This document shows, piece after piece, positions 1 to 10,521 of a DNA stretch of 64,000 nucleotides. Source of the stretch: Pachyseris speciosa. Its lineage: Eukaryota > Cnidaria > Anthozoa > Scleractinia > Pachyseridae. A program made the translations under genes and the position numbers. The stretch spans positions 36,001 to 100,000 of the forward strand of contig JAEMWC010001516.1 of the NCBI GenBank assembly GCA_016490735.1, given 5' to 3'. The notes under the pieces were generated by a model, which saw only the letters and a list, made by a program, of their open reading frames with translations, did not search any database and was not told the DNA's origin. Numbering within the stretch: position 1 is the first letter of the stretch; each line of letters begins with the position of its first letter.

Positions 1-236
1 GAACCCATGGCTTACCACTGGACTTCCGGTTTCCGTGCACCCTAGTCTCAGGCCCCCACTTCCGAGCTCAGTAAACTGCAAATACCGCTAAACATCGAAC
101 AACGTAAGCGTATAATTGGGAATTGGGAATCAACGCGCCTGTCATCAAGACTAAAAAGTGATCCGATAATTATCAAAATATGTGAATTATGCTAGCAGTG
201 CTACTTTGTTTAAAAAATGGTTTTCTCAAATTATGC
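1..236 (+). repeat. Partial extra copy of duplication interior
   Basis: This stretch matches about 1,100-1,333 and 19,288-19,524 almost base for base, then joins directly to the first base of the large segmental copy at about 237. The simplest reading is the tail of a ~1.1 kb unit (237-1333) that was tandemly duplicated, with the window starting inside the first unit. It has no coding content. Confidence 0.75.
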
Positions 237-319
237 TTAGCTTTATATATCCTTTTTCGTGTCCGTCTTGGCTCCTGTTTGTCCGTTTACTGTTCATGCT
301 CCGAACTTCTTCACAACTA

Positions 320-700
320 ATACCTCCCCGGGAGGAGGGGGTTGGTGTACTAAAAACAATTTCATGCGGGGAGGCTCCGCCCCGAGGTTCGACCCCTCAC
401 CCTTTTATTGACAGAAAAGGTACCCCTTTCGTATACTTTTTCATTGACAAATAGTACCCCTTTCGTATACCTAAAACAGGAAGTCTTCTTGTCATTTTCA
501 CGTAGCCTTCAATAAATTAAAACAGTGCAGTCATAAGGTATGCGTTGGAATGTTTTAATGGCAGGCACTTTTAAACACCTCAATGACAGATTTCCGACCC
601 TTCATATACTTCGACTCGTGAAATCCCTACCCTTTCATATACCTGAAGCGGCGTGAAAAAGGTACCCCTTTCTGGCGGAGCCTCCCCGTATAGGCCATTA
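320..700. repeat. Non-autonomous element with GGTACCCCTTTCG-type repeats
   Basis: The block is bounded by an inverted GC-rich motif (CGGGGAGGCTCCGCC near 366-380, GGCGGAGCCTCCCCG near 674-690). It contains several copies of a short motif like GGTACCCCTTTCGTATAC in direct orientation. The matching block is at about 18,700-19,075. It has no coding capacity; the small ORF through it is repeat-driven. The family is not recognised. Confidence 0.5.
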
Positions 701-770
701 TAGGGCTATACCACAACAAATGCTTGAAATAAACAATGACAAATGGTTTATTTACTGATGCACACTCTCA

Positions 771-1155
771 TACAGTTTATCTGCAATTGTTATACTGCAG
801 CATAACGATTGCTTTCAAGTAGTGCGAGAGGGCTGTAAGTTTTCACTCGAATCGGTTGGCAAAGCTGACGCCATTTTGTAAACTTCCCTAAAAGAGGTAT
901 CGGAACCCATGGCTTACCACTGGACTTCCGGTTTCCGTGCACCCTAGTCTCAGGCCCCCACTTACAGTTTATCTGCAATTGTTATACTGCAGCATAACGA
1001 TTGCTTTCAAGTAGTGCGAGAGGGCTGTAAGTTTTCACTCGAATCGGTTGGCAAAGCTGACGCCATTTTGTAAACTTCCCTAAAAGAGGTATCGGAAACC
1101 CATGGCTTACCACTGGACTTCCGGTTTCCGTGCACCCTAGTCTCAGGCCCCCACT
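771..1155 (+). repeat. 192-bp tandem duplication, copy 1 only
   Basis: 771-962 and 963-1155 are near-identical head-to-tail units starting TACAGTTTATCTGC. The equivalent place in copy 2 (from about 19,153) has one unit. The duplication therefore arose after the 11.5-kb segment was copied. The two matching minus-strand ORFs here are artefacts of the repeat. Confidence 0.9.
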
Positions 1156-1603
1156 TCCGAGCTCAGTAAACTGCAAATACCGCTAAAAACATCGAACAAC
1201 GTAAGCGTATAATTGGGAATTGGGAATCAACGCGCCTGTCATCAAGACTAAAAGTGATCCGATAATTATCAAAATATGTGAATTATGCTAGCAGTGCTAC
1301 TTTGTTTAAAAAATGGTTTTCTCAAATTATGCTAAAAATTTCTGCAATAATTAAAAACAAGGTCAGGAACTTTTAAGTTTCTTTATGCTTCATGCTTTAT
1401 TTAACGTGGATATACACTTAGCCTGAGAGCTAGTTTACAGGTATTCCACCTAATAACTAATGAAAACATCTAAACAACGCTAATAACACAATTCATCAGA
1501 TAAAATCACAAATTAAAATACTGATTGAAACTGTTTAAAACTATTATTACAATATTACCGCCGCAGTCAAAATACTATTAAAAAAGCTAATGTTACAAAT
1601 TTA

Positions 1604-1985
1604 CTAATCCCCGAAATTTAACGATCTAATTCTGTTTACTATTTCATTGGTGCTTACTTTTATTCTAATGTCATTTGATAGTTCATTCCATTTCTTGGCT
1701 GCAAAATATTTCCGTGGCTTGAGTCCATATTTGGTGGTGTTAACTTTAGGTAAAGATAAAACATATTCTTGTCGCCTGAGATTGTACTTAAATGAGCGTA
1801 AATTAATAAGATTCCTAATTACCCGTGGTGCTTTGTTCGATATACTATTATGTATTGTTAATAACATATTTTTGAGTCTTGCAATATTATTCTTGTTTCA
1901 CTGGCTCCTAATTTGTCAGCATTTGTTAAAAATACTCGTAAGGAAAACAAATGCACAAGGAATCGCTAGGAAAGCATCGTAGATG
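1604..1985 (-). pseudogene. LINE reverse-transcriptase C-terminal fragment
   Basis: The minus-strand peptide ends in the tail typical of non-LTR retrotransposon RT proteins: a Y-G-L-KPR-x-Y-F-AAKKWNELSNDIR pattern followed by a short stop-proximal stretch. Only the last ~110 residues remain, so this is a 5'-truncated or eroded copy. A one-base deletion near 1,893 (relative to copy 2) breaks the upstream frame. The clade (CR1/L2-like) is inferred from the C-terminal pattern only. Confidence 0.65.
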
Positions 1986-2059
1986 TCGAGTTCCATGCCC
2001 ACCACTTTCGCGGATAAATGGAAACCTGCTTCTCTTCCGAAATTTAAAAAAGCCAAACG

Positions 2060-2460
2060 TTGTCAGATATGTGTGATAACCTCATCATTCCTGTGGCAAA
2101 TGTAATGTTTCAGGGCCAAACCTGAGAAGAAGTCCCTAATGACTACCACGTACAGCGTCATAAGCAGCGTGTGGATAATGTTCGCCTCCAATAACCGTTT
2201 TCCCCACAACTCACTAAGGTTCAGCTCAAAGGTTTGCACAGTCTAAGGAGTGTGTGAAATTACTTTCCTTGTACTATTTGTATACCTTTTCCAAAACACA
2301 GATCATCGCGCACGCGTACTATTTCCCGCGTGAAATAGTTGGGAGGTGCCTTGCACGGGACTCCAGGTCCCGTTTGCACCTTACCTTTAGGTCTTTTTTT
2401 CCCGTTACTGTGACTGTTTATTTAGAGAGCCTTAGACCAATAAAGTTGAAAAAGAAAACA
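2060..2460 (+). repeat. Repeat 3'-tail-like block flanking fucosyltransferase relic A
   Basis: The segment ends in AATAAAGTTGAAAAAG followed by an A-rich run, like the 3' end and polyadenylation signal of a retroelement or transcript. It recurs at 20,250-20,660 and 48,930-49,290, each time just downstream of a fucosyltransferase-like locus (A, B, D). It holds short hairpins such as CGCACGCG...CGCGTG and GGGACTCCAGGTCCC. It could be retroelement 3' UTR or the duplicated 3' flank of the gene family. Confidence 0.35.
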
Positions 2461-2830
2461 AAAACAAATAATAACCTGAGAAAATTGTAATGAGAAGCTA
2501 ACTGATTTCAGACACCATATAGATAAGTACTTCTCAGTATCCTGTACTCAATTGTTCGGTGACCATATCGTAATTTAAGAAAATTAATACACCAAGTCAA
2601 GTGCTATAGCCATTTTTTACAGGATGATAAGCTACATATCGAACAAGCGACACCAAAATGTCGCCAATTACTGAAAACAATTCAAACAAAGTTATCAAGT
2701 CATAAAGCTTTGCTTAGAATGTCATGCAAGAAAAATCTGACAGAAGAAAAGCAATATACGCATTGTACTTAGTTAAACACTCTCCTTCATTTACTTAATA
2801 TCTCAGTAAATTTTAAAACGTGCGTAAGTA

Positions 2831-4147
2831 TTATTCTTTAGGAACTTTTAACCATTTGAAATTTGAAATAGAATTCTTCAGTAGCATTCTTTTTTTCCAT
2901 GTGAACTGTATTCTCAGTTTCTTAATAGTCATAGAAAAGCTTGAATAATGTGACCCCACAAAAATGTCCGCATGAGCGCAGATGAGTTGTTCACAAAGTC
3001 CTAACATGTCTTGAACGAGAATATTCTTTACGTCTCTAAACTTTAATTGGTCGGCAAAATCATCAGCAAAGAGCAGATTGAATCCTGCTTGTCTAAAAGG
3101 TTGAAACCAAGTTTTGTTTCTTTCATCCGTTGCGACGTAAAGTGTTTTTGTAAGGCTCAGCGCCTTTCCTTTCGTAATTGCTGTAGCCAATACTCTTGTT
3201 GTAATTGAAAACTGGATGAGTGATCTGTTCTGCGCACGTGAACTGCGTTGAAAGGATGTCCAATCATTTTTGCAATTTTCTGTGCTCGCTTACGAATTTG
3301 TGGATAAATGAATAAATTTCATGGCCCAGTCATGCGCCTGTTGAACAACCTTTATATCAAAGGAGAACAGCCTCGCACTTCTTAAAGATCCTTCCGAAAA
3401 GTACATCAGATCTTCATTTCTATATGGAAGTTCGTTCATAATTTCCCAAACGGGTCGATAGCTGTCAGCTTTAAACTGTTCCAGTTCGTCTTTACAAATA
3501 TGTCTGTAACGAGGTATGTTTTCAAAGGAGGGTAAATTTTCCATTTGTTGGTGAAGAACTTTCCACTTTTCCTTATCCGTCTTGTGTGGTAGGACATCAA
3601 CCCATATTCCAACCAGGGGATGGTGACAAATAATGGCCCACTTTAAATGACTGTATTTCTGTTTAAACGCTGTATGACTAGACCTAAATTCCTTGACCGG
3701 AAGCAGTTTTGATAAACGTTTCAGGTCAATGACTCTTGATAATGGTATCAACTTGTCCTTGGGAAGCATATCGTATTTGCCATAGCCACCTTGAATGTCC
3801 TTCAATTTTTCGGTTTGAAGTAATTGACTATGAGGCGCCAATGGGTGAACAATGAGGGTGCGATTCAGTAGCTTGGCCAAGACAACCGCGATTTCAAATA
3901 CCTCACGTTGATTATTCCACCCCCCACCAGAAGGGTGGTAAGACAGGTATTTGACTCCTTGGCGTTTTTCACACGTCAACTTGGCATCGATATAAACCTG
4001 GTCATGTTCTTTTAAACATGTGGATGGGCTTTCAGATATGTACCAGAAAGAGGAAAATCCGTTTTACAAAAACGTTAATTGAAGTATTATGCTCGCAAAA
4101 GTTAAGCAGACGAAAATGAAAAGCATATGGTGAAGTTTTCGAATCAT
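2831..4147 (-). pseudogene. O-fucosyltransferase-like gene A, broken
   Basis: This is homologous along its length to intact locus C. It keeps the donor-site-like GGGWNNQR motif and the C-terminal ATDE and GSHYSSFS motifs. Three lesions are visible against the paralogues. First, a TAA replaces the proline codon just after the N-terminal membrane anchor (4064-4066), shared with copy B. Second, two bases are missing near 3,303. Third, one base is missing in a T-run near 3,166. The last two are private to this copy. They sum to -3, but the shifted stretch between them contains a stop. The start is placed at the ATG (4145-4147) that aligns with locus C. The longest open piece (3290-3979) has no usable start codon. 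I read it as a pseudogene that was already inactive before the 11.5-kb duplication and then decayed further. Confidence 0.88.
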
Positions 4148-4716
4148 GACTTTGGCAGAAATTAAATTTATGTTATTTCTTTCGGTAGCTAGGAGTTCCT
4201 TTACCTATACTTATTACCTTTTAACGGATCGCTAGTTTCGATCAAGAAACTATTTATTTTTGATAAAACGTGTTGACACTATCTTCAGTATGACGATTTC
4301 TGTTGTAAACGTGTTATTCGTCAGATGAATTTCTGTTGGTAAATATTCGTCTATAATTACAAAACTCTCAACAAACTAACAAAAAACCAACAAACTAAAA
4401 AGCAAAACTTGGTGGAATATCTGAAATGTCTGGCTGAATCGTGGCTAGTCTATTAGTTACCCCTTGAAGTTTTAAATATGACAATATACAGTATCAATAA
4501 TATAACCTGCGCTTAGTTTGAGTATGTGGTAAAGCCATTAAACTATATTGTTTTTTATACAATGACCGGTAGAAACCTCGCGTTTTGATTGGTCTAGAAA
4601 AGTTTGCGATTTCAGTACAGACACCCGAATGACGTCATGAGCCGAAGAAAGTTAAAAAAAATAAATAAGACAAATAGATTGTACGAATAGATTGCGCGGA
4701 ACTCACGGAGGACTTC

Positions 4717-4770
4717 AAACGTGGTAAGAACATCAATTATTATTGAAGCATCTTTGTTCTTACCACGTTT
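4717..4770. other. Hairpin, 16-bp perfect arms
   Basis: AAACGTGGTAAGAACA (4717-4732) is exactly complementary to 4755-4770, with a 22-nt loop. The same hairpin is at 24,064-24,117. In the third paralogous block the right arm survives near 43,290 but the left arm is split by a transposon. It could be a foldback relic or a small-RNA precursor; nothing here decides. Confidence 0.7.
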
Positions 4771-5228
4771 TGGGGTGCTCTGTGCGTTATTAGAGTACAC
4801 ATGCACAGACAAATTGAATCTATTTGTTAAATAATGAAAGACACTCAAAGCTGCCTTTTTTAAAAACTGTTTTAATTATTATTTATTGTGAATTTTAGGT
4901 AAGCCTTCTGTGAGGGAAGTTGTCCCTGTTAAGGCGGGACTTAATCTAAACACCGTTTTTTGCGTCGCTTAACATGGATTTGACGTTAATATCTCGTTCG
5001 CGTTTCAAGCAATCCAGAATCTCTACGCTCATCCCACGAAGCTGTATTGTGGGATATTTTGTGAATTTTTTTTTGTGATGTTTGGGAATATTTGGGAAGA
5101 GATAATTTTTTCTCAAAGGATTTGAATGAAAGTTTAAAATTGGAATTTGAAGTGGAAAATTAGTAGATGGACATTGATCCCTAAATGACTGTGATCATCA
5201 TGTGCGCCATCGCCCAGAATGCTATTGC

Positions 5229-5975
5229 CTTTTATAAAATATATAAGACAGTACGCGCGCACTCATTGGTCAATTAGTGTGTTTAGATGAGAGTATGTAA
5301 ACACGGCTGTGACGTCACACACTTTGTGTTTCCCGGTACAATTTGAAAACATTTCAAAGCTTTCGCAAGACTCGTAAAGTAATTTCAAGTACAAATATTA
5401 AGGAAATGGAGAAGAATTGCCAACTTTCGATTTGTGGTTTAGCTATCTCTTCCTCCGTGACCCGAGGAAAAAAATCGAAAGAAAGAAAAACCACAGCGGT
5501 TTGCCTGCCTCGATGATCGTGAGCTAGACGACCTCGTCGAGGGAGCTCAAGCGAAGACGACAAAATATGCAACAAAATACGTAGTAAACGCCACAAATTT
5601 CAACTTGACTTTGACTTTTATAACGCGAATTTTGATTGGTTCATGTCTCAGGTTTGCGTTACGATTGGCTAGTAAAAAATATGGTTGTCCAGAGCGTGTA
5701 TTGAGAAAATATTTTTCAATCAAGAAGTAAACTAAACAAAATTTCCCTTCATTTGTCGAATTACTTTTTTTTTTAGAAATATTCTATAAAAGCAATAGAG
5801 GACTTTTTTCCGTGTTTACATAGCCTCATCTAAACACTCGGGGGATTGGGAGAATTCTCGAAAGTTACGCAAACCCTCGACTGCGTCTCGGGTTTGCATA
5901 ACTGTCTCGAATTATCCCAGCTCCCTTCGTGTTTAGATGAGGCTATGTAAACACTTAAAACGTCCTCTATTGCTT
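5229..5975. mobile_element. Non-autonomous TIR element with CTCATCTAAACAC motifs
   Basis: This is present in copies 1 and 2 but absent at the paralogous site in block C, where AATGCTATTG continues directly into the downstream flank (about 43,740). It contains three copies of a motif pairing GTGTTTAGATGAG with CTCATCTAAACAC (about 5,277, 5,812 and 5,932). The 3' part, 5790-5975, is a clear foldback with AGCAATAGAGGAC at both ends. The 80-aa minus ORF at 5354-5596 is not a recognised gene. Confidence 0.7.
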
Positions 5976-5994
5976 AATCACGACATGTACTTAC

Positions 5995-6105
5995 GGTGCC
6001 TAGTTTATCGTTTGCCGGCATAATAATTTGAATGTCCAAATCTACAATTGTAGTCGGCTGTGATTCGTCAACAGATTTATCTTTGGTTGATACTCGATTC
6101 AGCTG
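5995..6105 (-). pseudogene. Possible decayed exon with GTAAGT donor
   Basis: On the minus strand an open stretch rich in plausible coding sequence (translating ...TTIVDLDIQIIMPANDKLGT) runs into ACC|GTAAGT (donor at 5989-5994), with an AG acceptor candidate at about 6,106. The better copy is 25,341-25,465 (41 open codons). Here 14 bases are missing near 6,100. In block C (about 43,770) 8 bases are missing, shifting the frame. An ORF of this length can occur by chance. The donor site and its retention in three copies are the only support. The protein family is not recognised. Confidence 0.25.
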
Positions 6106-6689
6106 CTGTCAATCAAACGGTTGGATGCGTAAAGTAAATCCCAGCGAGGTGCTATAAAGTTACCAGTAGCGCGGCCTCTAAACAAAGAGCTTCGCAAATT
6201 CGTGATATTTTTATTTGACTCGATAGAATGACAAACTCCCTAGGTGAAAACCTATCTGAATTATCAAAATAGTTTCGTGTAGAACAGGCGGATTATTTTT
6301 CGGAGTGCGAACGCGGCGGCGGATTGAAAAGGGAGCTAACCTGCAATCAGGAAATATCATTAAGCATTAAAAAAAAATTAATATCATTAAGCAACTCGCT
6401 CTCTTCGAAATGCATTATTTTATTTTGTAAGTAAACGCTAGTGTTAGTGCGATTTGGAAACGTTCCCGGAACACGGCTTTAGCTTTATAGTTAGTTTGTT
6501 TTCCCTCATAAAAATGATCCATATCTTATTACTAGTTTACTAATAACTTGATGCCAGTTGCCACTATCTTATTCCTAGTTGACTTATGAAAATCACTAAC
6601 TTTTTGCTATCTGAGGGGTTTTGTAGATAGTGGATAGTTATCTTTTACTTAGTTTAAAGCTAACTGATATCTATCTATCAGACAGTTAG

Positions 6690-6965
6690 CAAGTAGGCTA
6701 TCTGAAGACTATCTTACTATTGCACAACAAAACTCTATCCTATCTGAAACCTCAGTATCTTTATTATAGACAGTAAAAAGATAGCCTATCTGAAAACTAT
6801 CCAACATTCCCCTAGCACTTTGATAACCTACCCAAAAGCTATCTTTGTCAAAGATAGTAAAAAATAGCCTAACCAAACACTATCCAACATTCGCCTAGCA
6901 CTTTGATAACCTACCCAAAAGCTATCTTTAACGCTTTCCAAAATATTTTGTGTTTCTCCAAAATA
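6690..6965 (+). repeat. GATAG/CTATC minisatellite with AACACAAAATATTTT module
   Basis: The repeats are degenerate units containing CTATCCAACATTC, CCTAGCACTTTGATAACC and the palindrome-like CTATCTTTGTCAAAGATAG. They end in CGCTTTCCAAAATATTTTG. The same repeats occur at 26,040-26,415 and 16,020-16,325. Many GATAGT-containing fragments also lie in the 6,500-6,690 flank. Confidence 0.8.
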
Positions 6966-7451
6966 TCATTTTCCGCAAGAAATGGGCTCATTATGGGTAA
7001 ATTCGAACGGGATTCCGCAAAAAACGCCTTTTTTCTTTAATCCTCTTAAAATCGAAACAACAGAGTCGTAATATTTAGCAAAATAACACTGAAGCAATGA
7101 GATTTTTGAGAGCACAAGTTTATGGCAAAACTTACGGATACAGAAAATACTGCTATATAAAAACGAAAAAGTATGAAGTACTTTGCGGACTGTTAAGTTT
7201 GCTGGAATTTTATAAAGAAAAAGGATGCCATTTTCACAGCCCTTAGAATAAAGTTCAGTATATGTATACACATTTGTCGGATGGACAGACACATAAACGC
7301 CTATATCTTCAATTTAATTCGAAATATTCACCAATACAAAGAAAAGGCAATGATTCAGAGGCATGTGTGCCACTGTTACAATAAAAACAGATCAAAAGGA
7401 GATTACACTACTTAACTCTGACACTATCGGGACATTGCATTTCACAGTTAC

Positions 7452-7845
7452 AAATATAATGGCCCATGCTGCAGAAATTCTGCAGCTTCAGATGGCCCAT
7501 GCCGCAGAAATTCTGAGGCCTCTCATAACCCATGCTGCAGAAATTCTGCGGCTTCTGATGACCCATACTGCAGAAATTCTGTGGCTTCTGATGACTCATG
7601 CTGCAGAAATTCTGCAGCTTCTGATGGCCCATGCCGCAGAAATTCTGCGGCCTCTGATGAACCATGCTGCAGAAATTCTGCGGCCTCTGATGACCCATGC
7701 TGCAGAAATTCTGCAGCTTCTGATTACCCATGCCGTAGAAATTCTGCGGCCTCTGATAATCCATGCCGCAGAAATTCTGCGGCCTCTGATGACCCATGCC
7801 GCAGAAATTCTGCGGCTTCTGATGACCAATGCTGAAGAAATTGAA
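7452..7845 (+). repeat. 33-bp minisatellite, palindromic core, ~12 units
   Basis: The units read roughly CATGCCGCAGAAATTCTGCGG followed by CCTCTGATGACC. The core CCGCAGAAATTCTGCGG is self-complementary. Because 33 is a multiple of three and the unit lacks stops in several frames, four overlapping ORFs (77-164 aa) run through it. They are repeat artefacts. The core is the same as in the satellite at 12,671-15,790, which is in the opposite orientation. Confidence 0.9.
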
Positions 7846-7859
7846 ATGTGTACTTAACG

Positions 7860-9300
7860 CCTAATGGTCATAACATTTCAGGAACATAAAAATAGATGAG
7901 CTGCCATTTTCAAGGTTCTGAGGTCAAATTGACAAAACTGTGAACAACAGAAACATTTATGAAATGTGCATTGTTTCATGAGAGGAAACCAATCAGGTGC
8001 AAGGTAAATAAACTGAAAGCCATAACAGCGATTATCTTTGTTTTCTATTTTCTTGTGGTTTAATATTGCATGTGTTTGTTCACAACACAGCATTCCCAAC
8101 ATACACTGTACTTCTCCTTCGAACTTGACCGGTCCTCTTGCTCACTGGATCAGTTCCCTAAAGGGCGTTAGCATCTCCCTCTTTGACATCGAGATAATCT
8201 TTTACCACGATCTTTGTCGATAACTGGACCTCGATTCCCCAATTCGTAGTTCTGTTTAGAAAGTGGCAAAATAACAGTCGACATGTCCGCGCAGAAAGAT
8301 GAAATGAAATGCCTCACCAAGAGCGCGTCGGTATTTGGAGGAGCTTTTGATGACAGTGGACATTTCTATAAAGGCGGTTAGCTTCAAAGACGAAAAGGTG
8401 TAACCTGTCATTATGCTTTCGTGACAACGTTTGAATGAGTGAAAAAGAGTTTCAGCCCTTTTTCTTCCCAACTCAAGCGACCTCTTGTATTGGAGCTAAT
8501 GGAGTGAGAAATCCAACCTACCCCAGAAGTGAGTGTCATATGACTAAATCTACAATAAGAATAAATTAAGAGTACCTCACAAATTTATGTGTCTAGGTAA
8601 GCTGAAAGCCATTCATTAATTTTGCCTTAGGCCTTGTGGTAGCGGGCATTTATTACTCCTTACATGTAAATCGACCCAAGTTTGAGCCTGAGTATTAGCA
8701 GCCATGGACAGGTATTAGCAGCCATTTGTGAGATATCCTTTTCACTCCAAGCTACATCCCACAAGCTTCACAGTTTCATTAAGAATGAACTAGTGGTTCC
8801 AATAGAAAGTGAAGTGCTGCCCCATACAGACACCTTTGCCTATATCCAGTCAAGGCTTTGCTCTGGCGGTGCCCTGAGGCATCTAGCTAATGTCTGGGTG
8901 AACTCTGGCAACTGTTAAAAATTATTTGTCGCACAGCCGGGTACTCCTTCTTGAAGTCCAGTGTGCAACAAAACAGGCCAAAGCTCTTCTACATGTGTAC
9001 ATAGTTAATAGAGGGAGATGGTTAGGAAACCCGGCAAACATCAAAGGAGCAAAACAAAGAGGCCAAGATTTATGTTTGAAGGCCCATGACCGTGCACATT
9101 TCTTTGTTTTGGACTCATTAATTATGCATGAATTACGTAATCGAAAAGGTTTTTATTGGCTAGTTGCATGAGCACGCGGTAACCACCTATTGTTATTGTG
9201 CAAGGTCAAGCCCCAAAATAGCAAACAAAAACACATAACAAAGAACTTTGCTAGGTTTCATAACCATTTCCCTCTATGAACTAAGATGTGTAACACACTG
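7860..9300. other. No recognisable gene
   Basis: Apart from the copy-to-copy identity with 27,315-28,759 I see nothing supportable. The ORFs here are short (61-81 aa), match no family I know, and show the same level of change between copies as their surroundings. Confidence 0.5.
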
Positions 9301-9350
9301 GTGCTGGTTTATTGTGTTAGCAAAGCTACTGTAACACAATAAACCAGCAC
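9301..9350. other. Hairpin, 19-bp perfect arms
   Basis: GTGCTGGTTTATTGTGTTA (9301-9319) pairs exactly with 9332-9350 across a 12-nt loop. It is preserved unchanged in copy 2 at 28,760-28,809. It could be a foldback remnant or a small-RNA hairpin. Confidence 0.75.
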
Positions 9351-9444
9351 AATAATAAACAGCACAATCATAAACATTTGCGCATTCGATGAGCTAATCA
9401 TAGCTGTTGGAAAAGTTTAAACACGAAAATTTGGTTTATCAACG

Positions 9445-9475
<31 letters not shown>

Positions 9476-9481
9476 GGATTC

Positions 9482-9525
9482 GATTAGCTGACGTTTCGAG
9501 CGTTAGCCCTTCGTCGGAGCGAATC
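9482..9525 (-). ncRNA. Hammerhead-ribozyme-like motif, left Penelope copy
   Basis: This is the reverse complement of the motif at 10,441-10,484. It has stem I arms GATTCGCT/AGCTAATC (one mismatch), stem II GGGC-TAAC-GCTC, GAAAC and the cleavage triplet GTC with a two-base-pair helix III. The core reads CCGACGA, where the consensus is CTGANGA. Confidence 0.6.
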
Positions 9526-9613
9526 GAGGAATTGTGGGTTGTGTATGGTTTATATACAGGAAATGGAGCTACGCTATTGGTGGTAACATGGTAACGTGAA
9601 AAACATGAATAAA

Positions 9614-10052
9614 TTAATTGAATGAAAAGCGCTCGTTGACACCGTGGGGATTAAGAGTGCCAATTTGAAAGATCAGTTTTTGCTCGAGATTTTTACGGCT
9701 TTCCGTGGTACCTTGATGTAGGGAAAGGCCGGAGATCGACATGTGTTGTTTGGAATGGTTAGGGAGATTAAAATGCCGAGCGACAGGTTTGGATGCGTCT
9801 TTGTCATCTTTCTCAACATCACGAAGATGTTCTCGAAATCGGTCACCTAGTCGTCTTCCTGTTTCGCCGATGTATAACTTTTTGCATAATGTGCAGGTTA
9901 TGCAATAGATAACATTTGCGGAGGTACACGTGAAACGATCAGTGATCTTAACAGATCGCTTAGGGCCCGATATTTTGTCAGTGTTTTGAATGAAAGGACA
10001 AGTTTTGCATCGCGAGCGCGCGCATTTAAAAGTGCCAGTTTGTTCAGTCGTT
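9614..10052 (-). CDS. GIY-YIG endonuclease C-terminus, left Penelope copy
   Basis: The minus strand encodes the C-terminal part of a Penelope-like protein. It has an RCKTCPF zinc-finger-like motif, then VIYC...LYIGETGRR (the GIY-YIG core), RFREH with the conserved arginine, and a later LEQKLIF glutamate region, ending at a TAA (9614-9616). The RT domain is missing (5' truncation). This copy reaches further upstream than its right-hand partner. It is a fragment, not an autonomous element. Confidence 0.75.
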
Positions 10053-10352
10053 GTTATCTATTGCATAACCTGCACATTGTGCAAAAAGTTATACATCGGC
10101 GAAACAGGAAGACGACTAGGTGACCGATTTCGAGAACATCTTCGTGATGTTGAGAAAGATGACAAAGACGCATCCAAACCTGTCGCTCGGCATTTTAATC
10201 TCCCTAACCATTCCAAACAACACATGTCGATCTCCGGCCTTTCCCTACATCAAGGTACCACGGAAAGCCGTAAAAATCTCGAGCAAAAACTGATCTTTCA
10301 AATTGGCACTCTTAATCCCCACGGTGTCAACGAGCGCTTTTCATTCAATTAA
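10053..10352 (+). CDS. GIY-YIG endonuclease C-terminus, right Penelope copy
   Basis: The translation runs VIYCITCTLCKKLYIGETGR and on to a stop after ERFSFN. It contains the paired tyrosine motifs, the RFREH arginine, a PVARHFN region and the catalytic-type glutamate in LEQKLI. An open frame extends left to 9,990, but that part reads the antisense of the other copy and should not be counted. There is no start codon at the true boundary, so this is a truncated retroelement end. Confidence 0.78.
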   Translation, partial: VIYCITCTLCKKLYIGETGRRLGDRFREHLRDVEKDDKDASKPVARHFNLPNHSKQHMSISGLSLHQGTTESRKNLEQKLIFQIGTLNPHGVNERFSFN

Positions 10353-10440
10353 TTTATTCATGTTTTTCACGTTACCATGTTACCACCAATAGCGTAGCTT
10401 CATTTCCTGTATATAAACCATACACAACCCACAATTCCTC

Positions 10441-10484
10441 GATTCGCTCCGACGAAGGGCTAACGCTCGAAACGTCAGCTAATC
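10441..10484 (+). ncRNA. Hammerhead-ribozyme-like motif, right Penelope copy
   Basis: Stem I is GATTCGCT (10441-10448) with AGCTAATC (10477-10484). Stem II GGGC/GCTC is closed by TAAC, followed by GAAAC, then GTC. Helix III is reduced to two base pairs, as is known for hammerheads in Penelope-like elements. The core pyrimidine after C3 is C rather than U, so activity is uncertain. Confidence 0.6.
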
Positions 10485-10490
10485 GAATCC

Positions 10491-10521
<31 letters not shown>

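Noticed and set aside
5354..5596. 80-aa minus-strand ORF (also at 24,700-24,942) as a small gene
   Set aside because: It is conserved only because the segment was recently duplicated, it lies inside a TIR element, and it matches no known family.
7363..7857. 164-aa repetitive protein (AEILRPLMTHA repeats) and three overlapping ORFs
   Set aside because: The unit is 33 bp, so any stop-free frame extends automatically; four frames are open over the same bases with no flanking coding signal.
9990..10052. N-terminal extension of the GIY-YIG ORF
   Set aside because: It reads the antisense strand of the other, head-to-head Penelope copy; true homology starts at about 10,053.
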